Notes under the pieces: model-generated
Databases searched by the model: none
Told to the model about the DNA's origin: nothing
What the model saw: only the letters and a program-made list of their open reading frames with translations
Program-made: the position numbers and the translations under genes
In this document: positions 36,893 to 48,654 of the stretch, in pieces
Layout of the letters: each line of letters begins with the position of its first letter
Position numbering within the stretch: position 1 is the stretch's first letter
Assembly (NCBI GenBank): GCA_000727475.1
Contig: KL647288.1
Span: 9,019,590-9,083,589, forward strand
DNA length: 64,000 nucleotides
Origin: Sarcocystis neurona
Lineage: Eukaryota; Apicomplexa; Conoidasida; Eucoccidiorida; Sarcocystidae
Direction: 5' to 3'

Positions 36893-38535
36893 CTGCTGTT
36901 GCTGCTGTTGCCCAGGCTACTGTGAATGAGGCCGACGCTGTTGCTCCTGCTGCGGGCGCTCGTGCTGCTGTTGCTGCCGCAGGTGACGGACATGCCTGCT
37001 GCAGCCGTTTCCCTTGTCAAATTCTCGCGCTCTTCCGGACGCGCATCAGTGGCGACGTAGGACAGGCCACTGCTGCCCCCGCTCCTCCTCAACCTCTTGT
37101 GCTGCTCCTGCGACGCAGGGAGACCCGGAGCACCAGGCGCACCGTGACGCGCTGTAGCCTCTCCACAAGAAGGCGTCTCCAGGAATGGCGGAGCAGCAGC
37201 AGTAGCTGCCTGTAGTAGCTCTTTATCTGCTAGTGCTACTTCTGTCGCACTTCCTGCTCTGTCTGCTGCGACTGCTTCTTCCCAACGAACTTCTGCTGAA
37301 CTGGCCCCTCCTCGAAGTCCCGACGCTGCTGCTGGCCTGGCTGCTGCTGAAGTAACTGCTGTTGAGGCAGCAGCTGCTGAAGTAGCTGCTGCAGGAGTTG
37401 TCGCCGCTGCTGCGGGGGTGGCTGCTGCGAGAGTCGTCGACCGTGGAGCTGGTAGAGGACCATCTGCTACTGTTCCTGCTGCTGCGGGGGTACTCGGAAC
37501 TGCTGTGGCTTCTGTTTCCACGGAGTGCGCGGGTATGAAGCGGGCTGGGACGGCAGATTTCTTGTGCAGGAGAAAACTCTCCCGTTGGGAAGACGACGGT
37601 ACGCGTCGATGATCTGTCGGGGACTCTGCTGCTGTTGCTGCCAATTCTGACGGCTTTGCTGCTGCTGCCGTCCGCGCCGTTGCTGCTGCTACTACCACCG
37701 CTGCTGCTGCTCCTTCTTGCGAAGCTGCTGCTACAGGAGCAGCACCAGAAACAGGGCGGAGCGACGCTCCTGCAGAGGCAACAATTAGCGGAATTGCTGC
37801 TGCTGCGGACCTCCTTCCATGAGGCCTGACTGCTGTTTTAGCTGCTGCGTCGCCCGCCGAGAATCCTGCCCGTTCTCTGCCGTCTGCTGCTGCTCCTGCT
37901 GATATTCTTCTTCCCTCTGCTGCTGCTCCTGGTGCTGCTTCTGCAAGTGCGTGTGCTGCTGCTTCTCCTCTACGCGGTGTTGCTGCGCGTGGTGCTGCAG
38001 GAGCACCTGCAGCAGCAGCCGCGGGGGACTGACAGGCCGCGCGCCAGTCCGGAGGCAGCAGCGCTGCTGCTAAAGCCGTGGAGGTGGAGTGCAGCAGCAG
38101 TGATGTGGAAGAGGAAGTAAAGAAGAACCGGAAACAATTAGCTGCAGGATACGAAGAGGAGAAAGCAGCTGAAGACGCAGCAGCCGGAGTTGCATTTTCT
38201 CTCCCTTCCTCTCTGCTGTCCATCCCCCCCCCCTGCGGCAAAGACAAACCCGGTCCTGCTGCAGCAGAGTCGCCAGCAGACACAGCTGCCGACGGAACAG
38301 CAGCAGAGGAAGTAGCAGCACTTGAGCAGTAACCAGCAGCTGTTGAAGAAGAAGCAGCAGCTGAAGAAGAAGCAGCAGCAGTTGCGGGAGCAGCAGCAGC
38401 TGCGGGAGCAGCAGCAGCTGCGGTAGCAGCAGCAGGAGAGCGGGGCGAGCGCTGCCGCCGGAGCGCAGTGGAGAGCGACGGGGACTCCATCGTGTGCTGC
38501 TGCAGCAGAAGCAGCTGCACAGGTGCATTTGCCAT
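26499..38535 (-). CDS. Mitochondrial carrier protein, mitoferrin-like, with giant low-complexity insertions
   Basis: Six exons: 38535-34088, 33454-33156, 31815-31727, 28550-28491, 27064-27013, 26608-26499. All junction phases agree and the protein is about 1,685 residues, against roughly 300-350 for the family. Three carrier repeats are visible. Repeat 1 has [11 protein letters not shown] (residues about 609-619) and [18 protein letters not shown]. Repeat 2 has [11 protein letters not shown] (about 1468) and [16 protein letters not shown]. Repeat 3 has [38 protein letters not shown], then [17 protein letters not shown]. The VVKQR and NVP words match the mitoferrin branch, which imports iron across the inner mitochondrial membrane; substrate is inferred. 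About 600 alanine-rich residues lie between signature 1 and helix 2, and about 200 between helices 2 and 3. Start: ATG 38535, or 38490. The last exon is least certain: it lacks the usual Tyr-Glu. Confidence 0.85.
28860..29125. repeat. CAG trinucleotide tract in carrier intron 3
   Basis: Nearly continuous CAG/AAC/AGC triplets (+ strand) within the 31726-28551 intron of the minus-strand carrier gene. Open frames here read poly-Ser/Gln/Ala or poly-Leu/Cys and are not supported as genes. Confidence 0.75.
29590..30175. repeat. TATA and ACAT microsatellites in carrier intron 3
   Basis: Two TATATA tracts (about 29628-29650 and 29668-29690) are followed by a long ACAT/TACA tetranucleotide field (about 29905-30150). 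It is interrupted by ACATACACCTCATGAATACA-like spacers that recur about every 50-60 bases. It is non-coding; the His/Thr/Tyr frames it creates are spurious. Confidence 0.8.
30274..30657 (+). CDS. Possible nested ORF with a basic N-terminus, unrecognised
   Basis: The ATG at 30274 opens a 127-codon frame on the strand opposite the carrier gene, inside its intron 3. The first 70 codons are repeat-free and read an ordinary charged protein ([15 protein letters not shown]..., then [20 protein letters not shown]). The rest is CAG-derived Ala/Leu/Gln. The RKN...KKRSVRR stretch faintly recalls the basic importin-beta-binding segment of importin alpha, but no armadillo repeats follow. It could be a small nested gene, an exon of one, or chance. 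Confidence 0.25.
   Translation: MENFFKAQGTKRGRRSEGEGAAAEEVRKNRLLQMKKRSVRRGQRVADRVLPSNAARNKRSWPAGCYASSRSAAARAAVAAHVSRCRTTCCLLLLLLPRKRFLLLRSKPSTPHAQQQRRGVSTHSVLA
30660..30930. repeat. CAG-rich tract in carrier intron 3
   Basis: CAG/CAC triplets with open frames on both strands, passing at about 30940 into ACATAC and TATACG microsatellites that continue to 31150. Open frames at 31160-31330 are repeat-poor but unsupported. Confidence 0.6.
31840..32940. repeat. AT microsatellites and a 53-bp tandem repeat in carrier intron 2
   Basis: TATATG dinucleotide-type tract at about 32315-32415. Four tandem copies of a unit of 52-53 bases, with GATAGGTAAAAT-like cores at 32781, 32833, 32886 and 32938, each preceded by TATATATATACATCTCTCT-like sequence. 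The whole lies in the 33155-31816 intron. Confidence 0.8.
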
Positions 38536-38579
38536 CCGAGAGGAAGAGCAAGGAGAGAAATCATCCGGATGGAAAGCGT

Positions 38580-39160
38580 GAGGCGGGACGCAGCTCGAAC
38601 GGAGAGAGCAGCCAGAAAGGACAGCAGCACCGGCAGCAGAAGAGAGGAAAGGCCACAAGAAGCCTGCGCGCAGCACGACAGCAACACGAGTGTGCGGAGC
38701 CGCGGCCGCACCGAGGAGATACAAATGACAGACAGAAAGGAGGTATTGGCAGTGGCCTTCTGCAGACCGTCACAGAGGCAATTCCTGTGCGCGGCCAAGT
38801 CGGCAGCAGACCTTCCTCCTGCTGCTGCTGCGGCGCAAGAAGAGAACACAGCGCAGCGGCACTTGCACAGCAGCAGCCTCAGGAGACAACTGCCCCCTTT
38901 CTGCAGAGAAAAAGTGTCTGCCTTCTCCTCCTTTGCGGTTATTCTTCCTGTGTTCTCCTCGCGACGGAGCAACGGGGGAGAGCTTCTGAGGCCGGACGCA
39001 GCAGCAGCATGCAGAAGGAGACGCGAGACGTGAGCGGGTGCGACAGCAGACGGCAGCCGCGATAACAGCGGCAGCCACACAGAAGTTCCAAACGTGCCCA
39101 CGCAGTAGCGAAGAAGAAGAAATTCGGCAGCAAGACGTCAACTTCAACACCTGCAAGGAA
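38580..39160. other. Region upstream of the carrier gene start
   Basis: The carrier frame remains open up to 38724 without an ATG beyond 38535, so the promoter and 5' UTR probably lie here. Other minus frames (39101-38070) are Leu/Ser/Arg-rich shadows. No promoter element is recognised with confidence. Confidence 0.3.
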
Positions 39161-39169
39161 CACCATTAC

Positions 39170-40600
39170 ACATGCACAAAAACACACATACATATACATA
39201 TACATATCAACATCTATATCTATATATACATATACATCTTTCTCTCCCTATATGTATATATATGTATGTATAGAAGTATACATATATATATTCATTCGTC
39301 GCAGCCTGGATACGTCAACTTCAACACCTGGACGGAACACCAATACACATACATACACATATACATATATCTATTCATATATATACATATATCTCTCTAT
39401 ATATACCTATATATATATATATGTATCACTATATCTATATATATATATATATTCGTTCCATTCTATTGCTATATATATTGGTGTGTGCATATACATATAT
39501 ATGGAGAGGTAGAGTATAAGTACATGCATGTCGAGCACCTCGGTCCTTCTTTGCATGTGTCCAGCTGCGTACACACGTAGAGATTTGTTAGAAGTAGAAA
39601 AGTTTCGTAAATACAGAAAATGTCGATTTCTCCCTCACACCAAAAGTAAGAAATGGCCCGGTCATATAAATTGAGGAGATACGCAAATGTAGACACCCGC
39701 AGCAAAGACGCGTCGCTGCACACGCCCTACTCACCAACAACAACTTCGCCCAGGGACGTGCGTTCTCTCACACAGAGACGTAGTCACTCCATTTTCAGAG
39801 AAATATCTACACGCATATATAGAAATACACATATGTGTACATATATATATATATACGTATCTCCATATTTACATATATACACCTATGTACGGCTACTTGT
39901 ATCACCTTATTACACAGACATATACCTCTGCCACTTTACTACAAATTAATATATATATACATATATGGATACCACCTTACTACATATTAATACATATATA
40001 TATGTACGTATGTATATATATATATAAATCTCTCTCTCTCTCTATATATATATATACATACATATATATATGTATGTATATATATACACCACGTTACTAC
40101 ATATTAATATATACATATATGTATGTATACATATATAAATCTCTATACATATATATATATGCCACCTTACTACATATTAGTGTATGTATATATATATATA
40201 TCCCCTGTCTCTGTCTCTTTGTCTCTCTGTGTATATATACGGGGATGTATATCACCTTACATGTACATCCCGCTTCCTGCACAAGCGTACAATATATGCA
40301 GCAGAAACTTTCTGTAACTAAAAGGACTCCACACAAAAGTACTCGTAGACTACTACCACACATGTCCACATAAACCCAAACATAAATATGTAAATATATA
40401 TACGCATATCGCCAGGAAAATGCGTGCGCTGATGTACTTTAGTATGGAATTTGTCTGGACGTGTCGTGGATTAATGTGAGATGATACACACATGCATGTA
40501 GATTAATACTATATGTATAGACGTATACATATAGACACGTATATATATACATATATGCGGATGTATACATATTATATATATACGTATATACTGGAGTGGC
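39170..40600. repeat. AT-rich intergenic DNA with CACCTTACTACATATTA repeats
   Basis: TATATA/ATACAT microsatellites dominate. A short word, CACCTTACTACATATTA or a close variant, recurs at about 39903, 39931, 39973, 40087, 40163 and 40252 with microsatellite between copies, so it is a degenerate minisatellite. A separate word, ACGTCAACTTCAACACCTG, is duplicated at about 39135 and 39312. No gene is seen. Confidence 0.75.
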
Positions 40601-40789
40601 CGCTGGAGAACCACGGGGATGGAAGCGGCTAACCTGCCGTGGGGTGCAGAGAAAGTAATAGGTGCTGCGGCAGTCAGACCGCAAGGAGCCCGTTTTGACG
40701 GAGATGTCACGACGAAAAAACTGGTTTGTTCCCGTGTCTGCATGTCTGGATCGAAGTTTATCGTCAGCAGCATTGCCACGGCAGAAGAA

Positions 40790-41240
40790 CCAGAAGCAGC
40801 AGCAGCAGAGACGAGGCACAGCACAGGAGTGAAGACCCACCACAGCAGGAGCGCAGCAGCAAACGAAAGCTGCTGCGTCAGCAACATGGGAAGCAGCAGC
40901 AGCTGCAGCAGCAGCAGCAGTACGGGAAGAACCAGCACGAGTTATATCGCAGGAGCAGACACATACACCAAAAGACAAGCAGCGCTGTGGGAGACACCCA
41001 AAGAGAAAGGAAGGAGGCACCGGGAACGGCCACCTCACCAGCGCCGACGCAGCAGTTGCAGCAGCGGAGGGGAGACGCGCAGCAGCGGAGCGGAGACGCG
41101 CAGCAGTGGAGGGCACAGCCGCGGCAGCAGAAGGAACAGCAGCAGCAGCAGACCGGAGAGCGGCGGCAGCAGAACAGAGAGCAGCAGCAGCAGCAGAGGC
41201 GAGAGCAGCAGCAGCAGGGGCACCGGAAAAAGCGGTAGAG
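40790..41240. repeat. CAG trinucleotide tract
   Basis: Three + frames and at least one minus frame are open. The + frame 40726-41238 is glutamine/arginine-rich, another + frame is Ser/Gly-rich, and the minus frame from 41296 is alanine-rich with a hydrophobic start (KILILAGASGAF). Any of them could be an exon, but nothing decides between them. Confidence 0.6.
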
Positions 41241-41352
41241 CAGAACGCACCGGATGCACCAGCAAGGATTAAAATTTTCAATTTTGCTTGCGTCACGGCT
41301 GCTGTGTGAACTCTTGATTTTCGTTTTCTCTCTTGAAACTACGTGTCCGCTG

Positions 41353-42330
41353 TTACTGCGCGTCCTGCAGCCCCCGAGGCTGCTGCGGCTGCCGCTGCTG
41401 ACAAAACTGCCATGCGTCCCCTCCGCACTGCCACACGTGGAGAACGGTAGGGTTGCCGCTGCTTCTGTCCTTGAGAAGGGGCCTGTGAGCCCTTTGCTGC
41501 TCCCTTGTCCCTGCTACTGTTCCTGTTTGTAGGAAACAGCGCTCCTGCTGCAGCTCGTCATACGTCTGCAGCTTGGGCAGCTGCAACAGGGAGGGCCTGC
41601 TTCCTGCTATCTCCCTGCGTGCTTCTGTCGGACCCGCTGCTCAGCAACAACTACGCCGGCCCGTCCTGCTTCTTCTGAAATACGCGTCGCCCGTGGTTTT
41701 GGCTGCGTCTGCTGTTTCTACGGGTTCTACTCCGCCCCTTGCTCTGGCGCCCTCCGCCGCCGCTGCTGCGACTACTTCCGCGACTCCTGGTGCTTCCGTA
41801 GCTAGAGCTTCCTTCTCCTTTTCTCTCTATGTGCGTCTCTGGACGCCTGCGTTTGTGCTTCGACTTGTGACGAAGCTGTCGCTACGTCTATCACGCCTGC
41901 TGTTTCTGCGGTTTCACTTCACTTTAAAAAACTGCACCAGTTGCTGCCGCTGCTGTGTCGTCGCTGCTCCTTCTGCGGTTTCGAAAACTGCACCAGTTGC
42001 TGCTGCTGCTGTGTTGCTGCTCCTTTCTGCCGTTTCGGCTGCCGCTGCTTCCACTCGCAGGGCCGTTTCAAACGCTCCTGCAAGTCCTCCTGTTGTTGTC
42101 GCTGCTTCGCTGGCTGCTTTTCCTGCGGCGTTCGCTGCCGATATAATTCTAGCGCCTACCTCTGTCCGAAGGCTCCTGCTGTTCCTGCACCGAGACTGGA
42201 GCGACGCGAGGCTGAACGAGATGCGGCGCGGGAAAAAGCAGCGGCTCAAAAGGGCAAACGGCAGGAGGAGCAGTCGCCGCCATCCGCTCTGCACAGCCAC
42301 AAATGAATCTGTACATCGGTAGACGTACAT
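41353..42330 (-). CDS. Tentative two-exon gene, alanine-rich protein of about 211 residues
   Basis: Exon 1, 42330-41923, starts with an ATG and runs 136 codons. Exon 2, 41580-41353, runs 75 codons to a stop. The intron (342 bases) begins GTGAAG, ends CTGTTGCAG, and both sides are phase 0. The N-terminus has a hydrophobic basic stretch (WRRLLLLPFALLSRCFF) that could be a signal anchor. An Ala/Glu/Thr-rich middle follows, then VQFFK joined to LPKLQTYDELQQER, and a Gln/Arg-rich tail with a WQCGGDAWQFC patch. I do not recognise the family. The + strand frame 41573-42322 is also open and reads Ala/Leu/Ser-rich, so the opposite strand cannot be excluded. Near 41932-42025 an approximately 60-base unit (ACTGCACCAGTTGCTGC...) is duplicated within exon 1. 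Confidence 0.35.
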
Positions 42331-42399
42331 GTGCGCAGCGGTGCGTATATGTTATAGACAGCCACAAACCAATCTGTACGCCTGCAGAAGTCTGTGTCT

Positions 42400-45300
42400 A
42401 CAGAGGTGCGTACATGTGTGTATTTGTCCCACGGCCCATGGTTCAACGAGCGTTTTGCTGTGGGGCTTCGAACGCCTGCATACGGAAGTCAGGCCCGCAG
42501 AAGTGTGCTCTCTTGCCGCCCTTTCACGCCTATTTCCACAGCTGTATGGACGACATATACAAAACTACTCTCCTGCAGCAACAGGATGCAACTTCAGATT
42601 TGGTTGCTTCGCAGAGGACGGAAGTCTACTACGTTTTCCACCTCCCATGCCGCATCGCTAGGAGTCGGACCCGGTGCGCGGCTGCCCACGCCACCCCGGT
42701 GCAGAGACGAGGGTGCGAACACAGACACACGCAGTGGCAGCGCCTGAAAATCGCGAAGAGGAGAAAAAATAATGCGGAAAAACTCAGGGCGGACAATCAA
42801 GCGAAGAACGGAAGTGGCAAGAAAGGGTAGCGCCCCGTGCAGGCGAGAACGGGAGAGCCAGCGCCACTGCGTCCCAACACGAAGCACATGCATCACAACG
42901 CCGACACAAAACGGCGCGTCAGTTAGGACAAGAGATGGTACAGGACGACAAATACATCAGGAAATGGAGGAAGAAAAGAGACAGACCGAGAAGGAAAAGC
43001 ACGAGTAACTTGGAACCTGAAGAGTTCAGTCTCACTCGCCCACAGCCAGCAGTCGCAGTCCTATGCATGTCTGACACCGGAAGCGGACCAGCGGAAGCAC
43101 GTCACGCGTGCGCCCGTAGAACGATAGTGCCAAGTTAAGATGAAAAAAGAGCTCTTCTAGAAAATGAAAAACCTCCTGCCCTACGTGTCAGAATGCAAAC
43201 GCGCTTCTCGCACTGCTAACCGAAAGAAGCCCAGCAGGAGAAGAACTGTACTAGCTTGTACTCTCGAACGAATTCCGCTTCCCCGCCGTATGCAGGCGCT
43301 GCGGGGTTTTGAAAGAAAAGACCACGTAGCTGGTAAGACTGATCGAAAAGTTCTGCAGTTGTGTGGGCTACAGATTAAGAAGTGCGCATATGCCGCCATA
43401 TTCTGGACAGAAGAGGTAAGGAGCTCTTTAGAAAAGGGGAGACGCACAGTGATGACGGAACACGAAGCACTTGGACGCTGCTCGATGCAGACGACAAGCC
43501 TTCGGTAGCCGCACGGGAGCTGCCACCTTATATTTGCAATTCAGGCGCACTAGGTCTCTGTGAGGATTGTGTGAGTAAAAATACGCAATTCTCGGAACTC
43601 GTGGGGATGGGTGGTAACGGACGCTCATCAGAAAAGAAGAGGAGCAGATTCCCGCGGGAACGACAGTGAAAACATAAAGGGAAATTGTTGGCACTTGCGA
43701 AGAGCGAGAAAGTAGAGCAGTCGCTGGCACGCGAGAGACCACAATAAAGGTGGTGCTGGCCTACAGAAAAGACGATTCACAAATGAAGGATCTTGCGCGG
43801 TTGTCGGTCGGGGACGGGGCTCTACATCAGGTGGGAGTGTAACCAGAAAAGGAAAGGATTCATGGCAGCCAAAAAGAACTCAAAGCCTACTAGTGTCTTA
43901 CACGACGGAACTCCGTGGAGTGAGAACTACAGAGAAGAAGTTAGAGAAACGGTGAGGCCTAGGCAAACGAGGGGTACACATCGCTCAACGCTGCTAGTCG
44001 CGCTTCTATGCTTTGCTATAAAGGGATAACAAGTACTCACCTCAGCGAACAGCAAATCCGAACTGCTTACTGAGGGCGCATATAAAGCTGAATGTGGGTA
44101 AATGAATATGGTGGAACAAGCAACAGCAATCCAACGCAGGGATGCTAACAGGGAGACCACTTACAGCATTCCTCACCTCGAGACAGAGCAGTCCCTCTCT
44201 GTGTCCCGGCACCTCACAGTAGTTGTGAGAAAGCATGTGCGTGGACATTTGAAGAGACCGAAATCTTGGTGAGTGCGCTCCTGAACAGCGGAAGGAGCGA
44301 GAACTTTTGAGGCTGTAATGAACATGTTGACAGCTGGAGGAGGAAACACCTTCGAGACCCACACACCGAAAAACACCGCAACCTGTGAGAAACCCGGCGC
44401 CAGGCATTTGCGATACTGTCGCTCCTATGACGTAACCGTGGCGGTTCACCAGGGGAAGCAGGCAAACTATGTTGCGCTTCGGGGGTTTTCCTGTAAACTG
44501 TTGGAGGTTATGAAAGGTGCTGAACGCTTTCCATATTGTGCTCCCTAAGTTGCTGCAAAGAGAAATTTCCTGCAGTATACGTCTGCCTACACAAACAAGG
44601 ATCCATACGAGACCTACTTTTCAACGTCGTTCTATGAGGGATAGAAGAAGGCACTCATCATAGGCATGTTATCTCCAAATTTGCTTAGCTGTGTAAAAGT
44701 GTGGACACGCGTGTTTGACGCCACAGAGCAAATAAAAATTACACTTCTTTCTTCGTTATGAGTATTATACAACACTTACTGTCGATAAAGAGACGCCGCG
44801 TACGAGCCGCGAGGCTGTGATACCTCACACATGGTCTCGAATACGAAACGATTCACACTACACGTCTGTTCACCACTGCGGTCAGGTCATTATTTACTGA
44901 TACACAGACTTGTAGATCCTTAATTTCGTGCAGACGGCCCGGGTTGTACCAAAAAAGTGGAGGCAGCCGCTGTGCGCAAGTTCTAAATCTCCTTGGCGCC
45001 TCAGTCAGTACCTCTACCGCTTTCTACGCTGACTAGCACAGACGTGAACGGCTGTATAGTGTTGTACAAGTTCTCAGTCACTTGCACGCACAACTGGCAA
45101 AGAACCGCTTGCGCGCACACTGATTACCGCACACTTGCAAGTGCCTGTATAAAGTTGTGTTCCTGAGGGCATATCGTAGTCTCTTCCCTAAGCGTGTGAA
45201 AACGTACGTGCATGCCTAAACACATATATATACAGGTGAAACACATGTGACTTCGTACGTGCACCAAGTACGTGCACCAACACCAATTCGTGCATGGATA

Positions 45301-46560
45301 TCTGTATGTTTGTCGTTGCTGCGGCAGTGCGGGTTGAGCATGAATATCATTACGAGTGTATTTGTGGATGTGGGTAAATTCTGTAAGTCGACTTTGCCAA
45401 GAGTGTCACAACAGAAGCAAGCTGCTTTCCCTTGCACAGTTGTGTTCATCGGGATAGCAGGACATTCCCCAAGACGTAACTGAAATTGTAGAATCCAGAG
45501 AATCTGCGCTGTAGCCACGAAGATCCCTCTGTGTTCCGTGACCGAAAAACTTCTCTGCCAAAGAGGACGAGGAAGTAGTATCAGGAAAAAATCCATGTGT
45601 CATCCACTACTCGAATAGACTCGACAGACACTAATGGATGCATCCGCAAAATTGCGTCCTGTCATCGACCATATTTCTATTATACGCACCTGTGTCCAAA
45701 CATGCGTACCTACATCCATCCACCTACACGCGCGTGTACACTACAGGCACATATATAAATGCATACGTATATATATAAATATGTGTTTATTATATTCGTA
45801 TATATTTGCAGATGTACGCACCTCTGTGCAGCTAGATGTATCTGCATCAGTACCTCTATACGTATGGATGCATTTGTCGAAGCCTACACCGTAGACAGAC
45901 GCTGGTGTATTTACATGCCACTGTGTATGGGAAGAAAACCCCGTACAAATCGACAACTACGCAGTTACACATCTACACACGTGTGCGGGAAGGTGCATGT
46001 ATGTACCCGTGTTTACGTACGGACGTACGCGTCAGCGCCTGTTCACATCTGTGTACACGTACCCATACTAACAACCATACACTGAATACGTAGAGCCGAA
46101 AAAATTTAACGTCCCTTGCATTTACTGTCGTTCCCTCTTCAACTGCGCGGCCGGTGTACCTGTAGTCAGCAAGTATATATCGGCATCCTCCTTCAGACGT
46201 GTGACACGGAGCACCACGTCGTGTCTATTTTCACACACGTATATTCGTTTACACAGAAAAGCTTCTTTCTACGTAGGTTTTACACGAAACAAAAATGCAT
46301 ACGTATATATATGTATGGGCGTATACATGTGGGCGGAACAGAGTTTTCCACAACCATAACACGGCACACGACTGCAGCCCCATCCACCTTCAAAGATGAC
46401 ACCGAGTGTCCTACGTATGTACTATCAGAAAGACAAGAAGTGCTCATGCGTTCCGTTATTTATACATGGGGGCTCATTTTCTGCATCTGTACAGTAGGAA
46501 TTCTCATCTCCTCTTACAGTAGGTCTGTGGTAGCAGCGCTTTCCATGTACGCGTAACACA
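42400..46560. other. Repeat-poor intergenic region, no firm gene
   Basis: Unlike the rest of the window, this stretch has hardly any CAG or TATATG repeat up to about 45200. Short frames start with good ATGs at 42772 (78 codons) and 42935 (67 codons) and are Lys/Arg/Glu-rich. A minus frame at 44449-44042 contains YVIGATVSQ. None has a clear domain and no chain of exons could be built. It may hold decayed mobile-element or gene remnants. AT microsatellites return at 45745-45790. Confidence 0.4.
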
Positions 46561-47559
46561 GAACAGGACAGCGCCTCTGCCAGCAAACATGTATCGCTGT
46601 ATACGGGAGCTCCGTTTCCTACATAAATACAGACGGAGACACCAGCCTTTCACATCTCCTGGTCTGCATGTGTGTGTATACTCTGCGTAGTAGGAGAATA
46701 CCTGTATCTTCAGGTGAGTGTGCCTTGATGCGCTCTTCCGCTGATAATCGCATATAAGCCGCTTCTTCTGCCAACGTGACACTCCCTTAAGAGCAGGACA
46801 CGGGCTGATGTAGTTTGGCTAGCGCTACAGAAACACGTCGAACGATCATCTCTCGCTACCGTCCTGCACCCGTAGGACGCAGGACGCGCGGATGCTTGGT
46901 GTCTGTGTTCCGGCAGATTGTAGACACGCGCGTGCCCTGCCTGCAGCGCGCGTGGCTTTGAATGGGCCCGCGGCCACGAGTGGTTCTGCGTCTCCTTCAC
47001 TTCTGCCTTTCTCTACAAATTCTCGAGCTGCTGCAGCTAAAGAAGGAATATAAGCCAACTTCCTCCCACTCCGCCTCTGCTACCCGTCGCCGACACCAGG
47101 TAGGTAGGATGCGTACGTCATCACACCACTTTTTTCTGCTGACGCGCGACACTTCCCAGGAGCAACTTCAGCAGTACCAGCAGGAACTGCAGCAGTGGCA
47201 GCAGCGAGCCAAGAAGAACAACAGCAGCAACAGCAGAGGCAGTAGAGACACAAGGAGAACAAAAGTAGCAGCAACAGCAGCAGTGGCAAAGGCAGGACCA
47301 GAAATCCCAGCGGCAGCAAGAGGATGGCCGCAGTTGAAGTTGCAGTCTGCCAGATACACACATATACTATACCTACAGAGTGCAGGGGTGGTGTTGCAGC
47401 AGCAACCCGGCGCAGGCAGAGGGATACAGAGAGAGAAAGTTGAGAGCAGGCCAAACACGAGGAGCACGTAGCAGCAGCGCAGCGCAGCGCGTGCGCAGGA
47501 GCACCACCACCACGCCGTTGAAATTATACACAGCGGCAGCAACACCGGAACTCTACACC

Positions 47560-47796
47560 TTATGCGGAGAGCCCACTCTTCTCTGTTTCTCGTTGCTTCT
47601 GGTGCAGCACTTGTGCTAGAGGCCTGCGCTTCGCTTCGTCTGCGGTGGAAAACCGCTTTTTTCCCCTTCTGGATGCTCGCAACCTCTTTGCGGTCTCGCC
47701 CTGTCCGCCAGGTACGCCGGCACGTGCTCCTGCTGCTGCTGCTTCTAGTCCTGCCAGCCGGTGCAGTAGCAAAGCCACCAGATCCTTCTCAGTCAT
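47560..47796 (-). CDS. Possible 78-codon ORF, unrecognised
   Basis: An ATG at 47796 opens a repeat-free frame beginning MTEKDLVALLLHRLAG and ending in a Lys/Arg/Gln-rich segment before TAA at 47560. Its composition is that of a soluble helical protein. A second minus frame of similar quality at about 47030-46846, after a TTTAGCTGCAG acceptor, could be a later exon. No phase-compatible donor links the two, so they are not joined here. Confidence 0.25.
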   Translation of the reverse strand: MTEKDLVALLLHRLAGLEAAAAGARAGVPGGQGETAKRLRASRRGKKRFSTADEAKRRPLAQVLHQKQRETEKSGLSA

Positions 47797-48654
47797 TCCG
47801 TCAAACTTTCACTTCGTTGGCAGGACTGCCGTGCGTCTGTTTCTTCCCCTGCGTTCGGTTGCCACGTACACGTGGCATATATCCCCGTGCGCATTATCCG
47901 CAAGCGCCGCGACACATACCGGTGTTGACCGGACGCTGGCCATACCATACATATTCGAACGTTTGTTAGGGATGTACACAAATCCATATATATGCGGATG
48001 TAGTAAATACATCAAGATTTCCCCATCTGGGTGCGCGTGTCTGCATGTCGGCGGCACCTCTGCAGATTTTTGGAGATAACATACGTAGACGTTTCCTTCT
48101 CCCGCTCTCCCGTTCTGTCCGCCGTGGCTCTGCGTGAGAAGGCAAGCGGGGTGTGTGTGTATAGACGTGTGTGATATGGACGTGTCCACACCTTTCTGTT
48201 CTTTTTCCTCAAACTTCCTTCTCTGTGTTTCTGCCTGGTTGTTCACGCCTCTGACAGGATGTAGAATTTGTACGCATACGTAAGCAGTGGTGGTTATGTC
48301 CGCCGCCCTCGTCTAGACGCATGCAGGCGAGGTCCTCTTTGCTAGAGCAGCCTCCTTTTGGTTGTTGCTGACGCAGAACGGACACGTGTGGCCAACGAGC
48401 GGCACACAAATAACCTCTTATTTTTCTTTTTTCGCTGAGTCTTTGCAAGAGAATACACTTTCACTCTTCGTCACGTTCTTGCGACTCGGCCCGTGCAACC
48501 GGTGACTTCTGTTTCTCTTCATGCCCACCAGGGGGTTCTTTCCGCCTTACTGTTTCTTGTCAAGCAACTCTGCGCGAGACACATGTTAAACACTCTCGAG
48601 AGTATGTGTCTGTATATACACAACTGTAGATATATGTAGGTGTATAGCTTCTTC

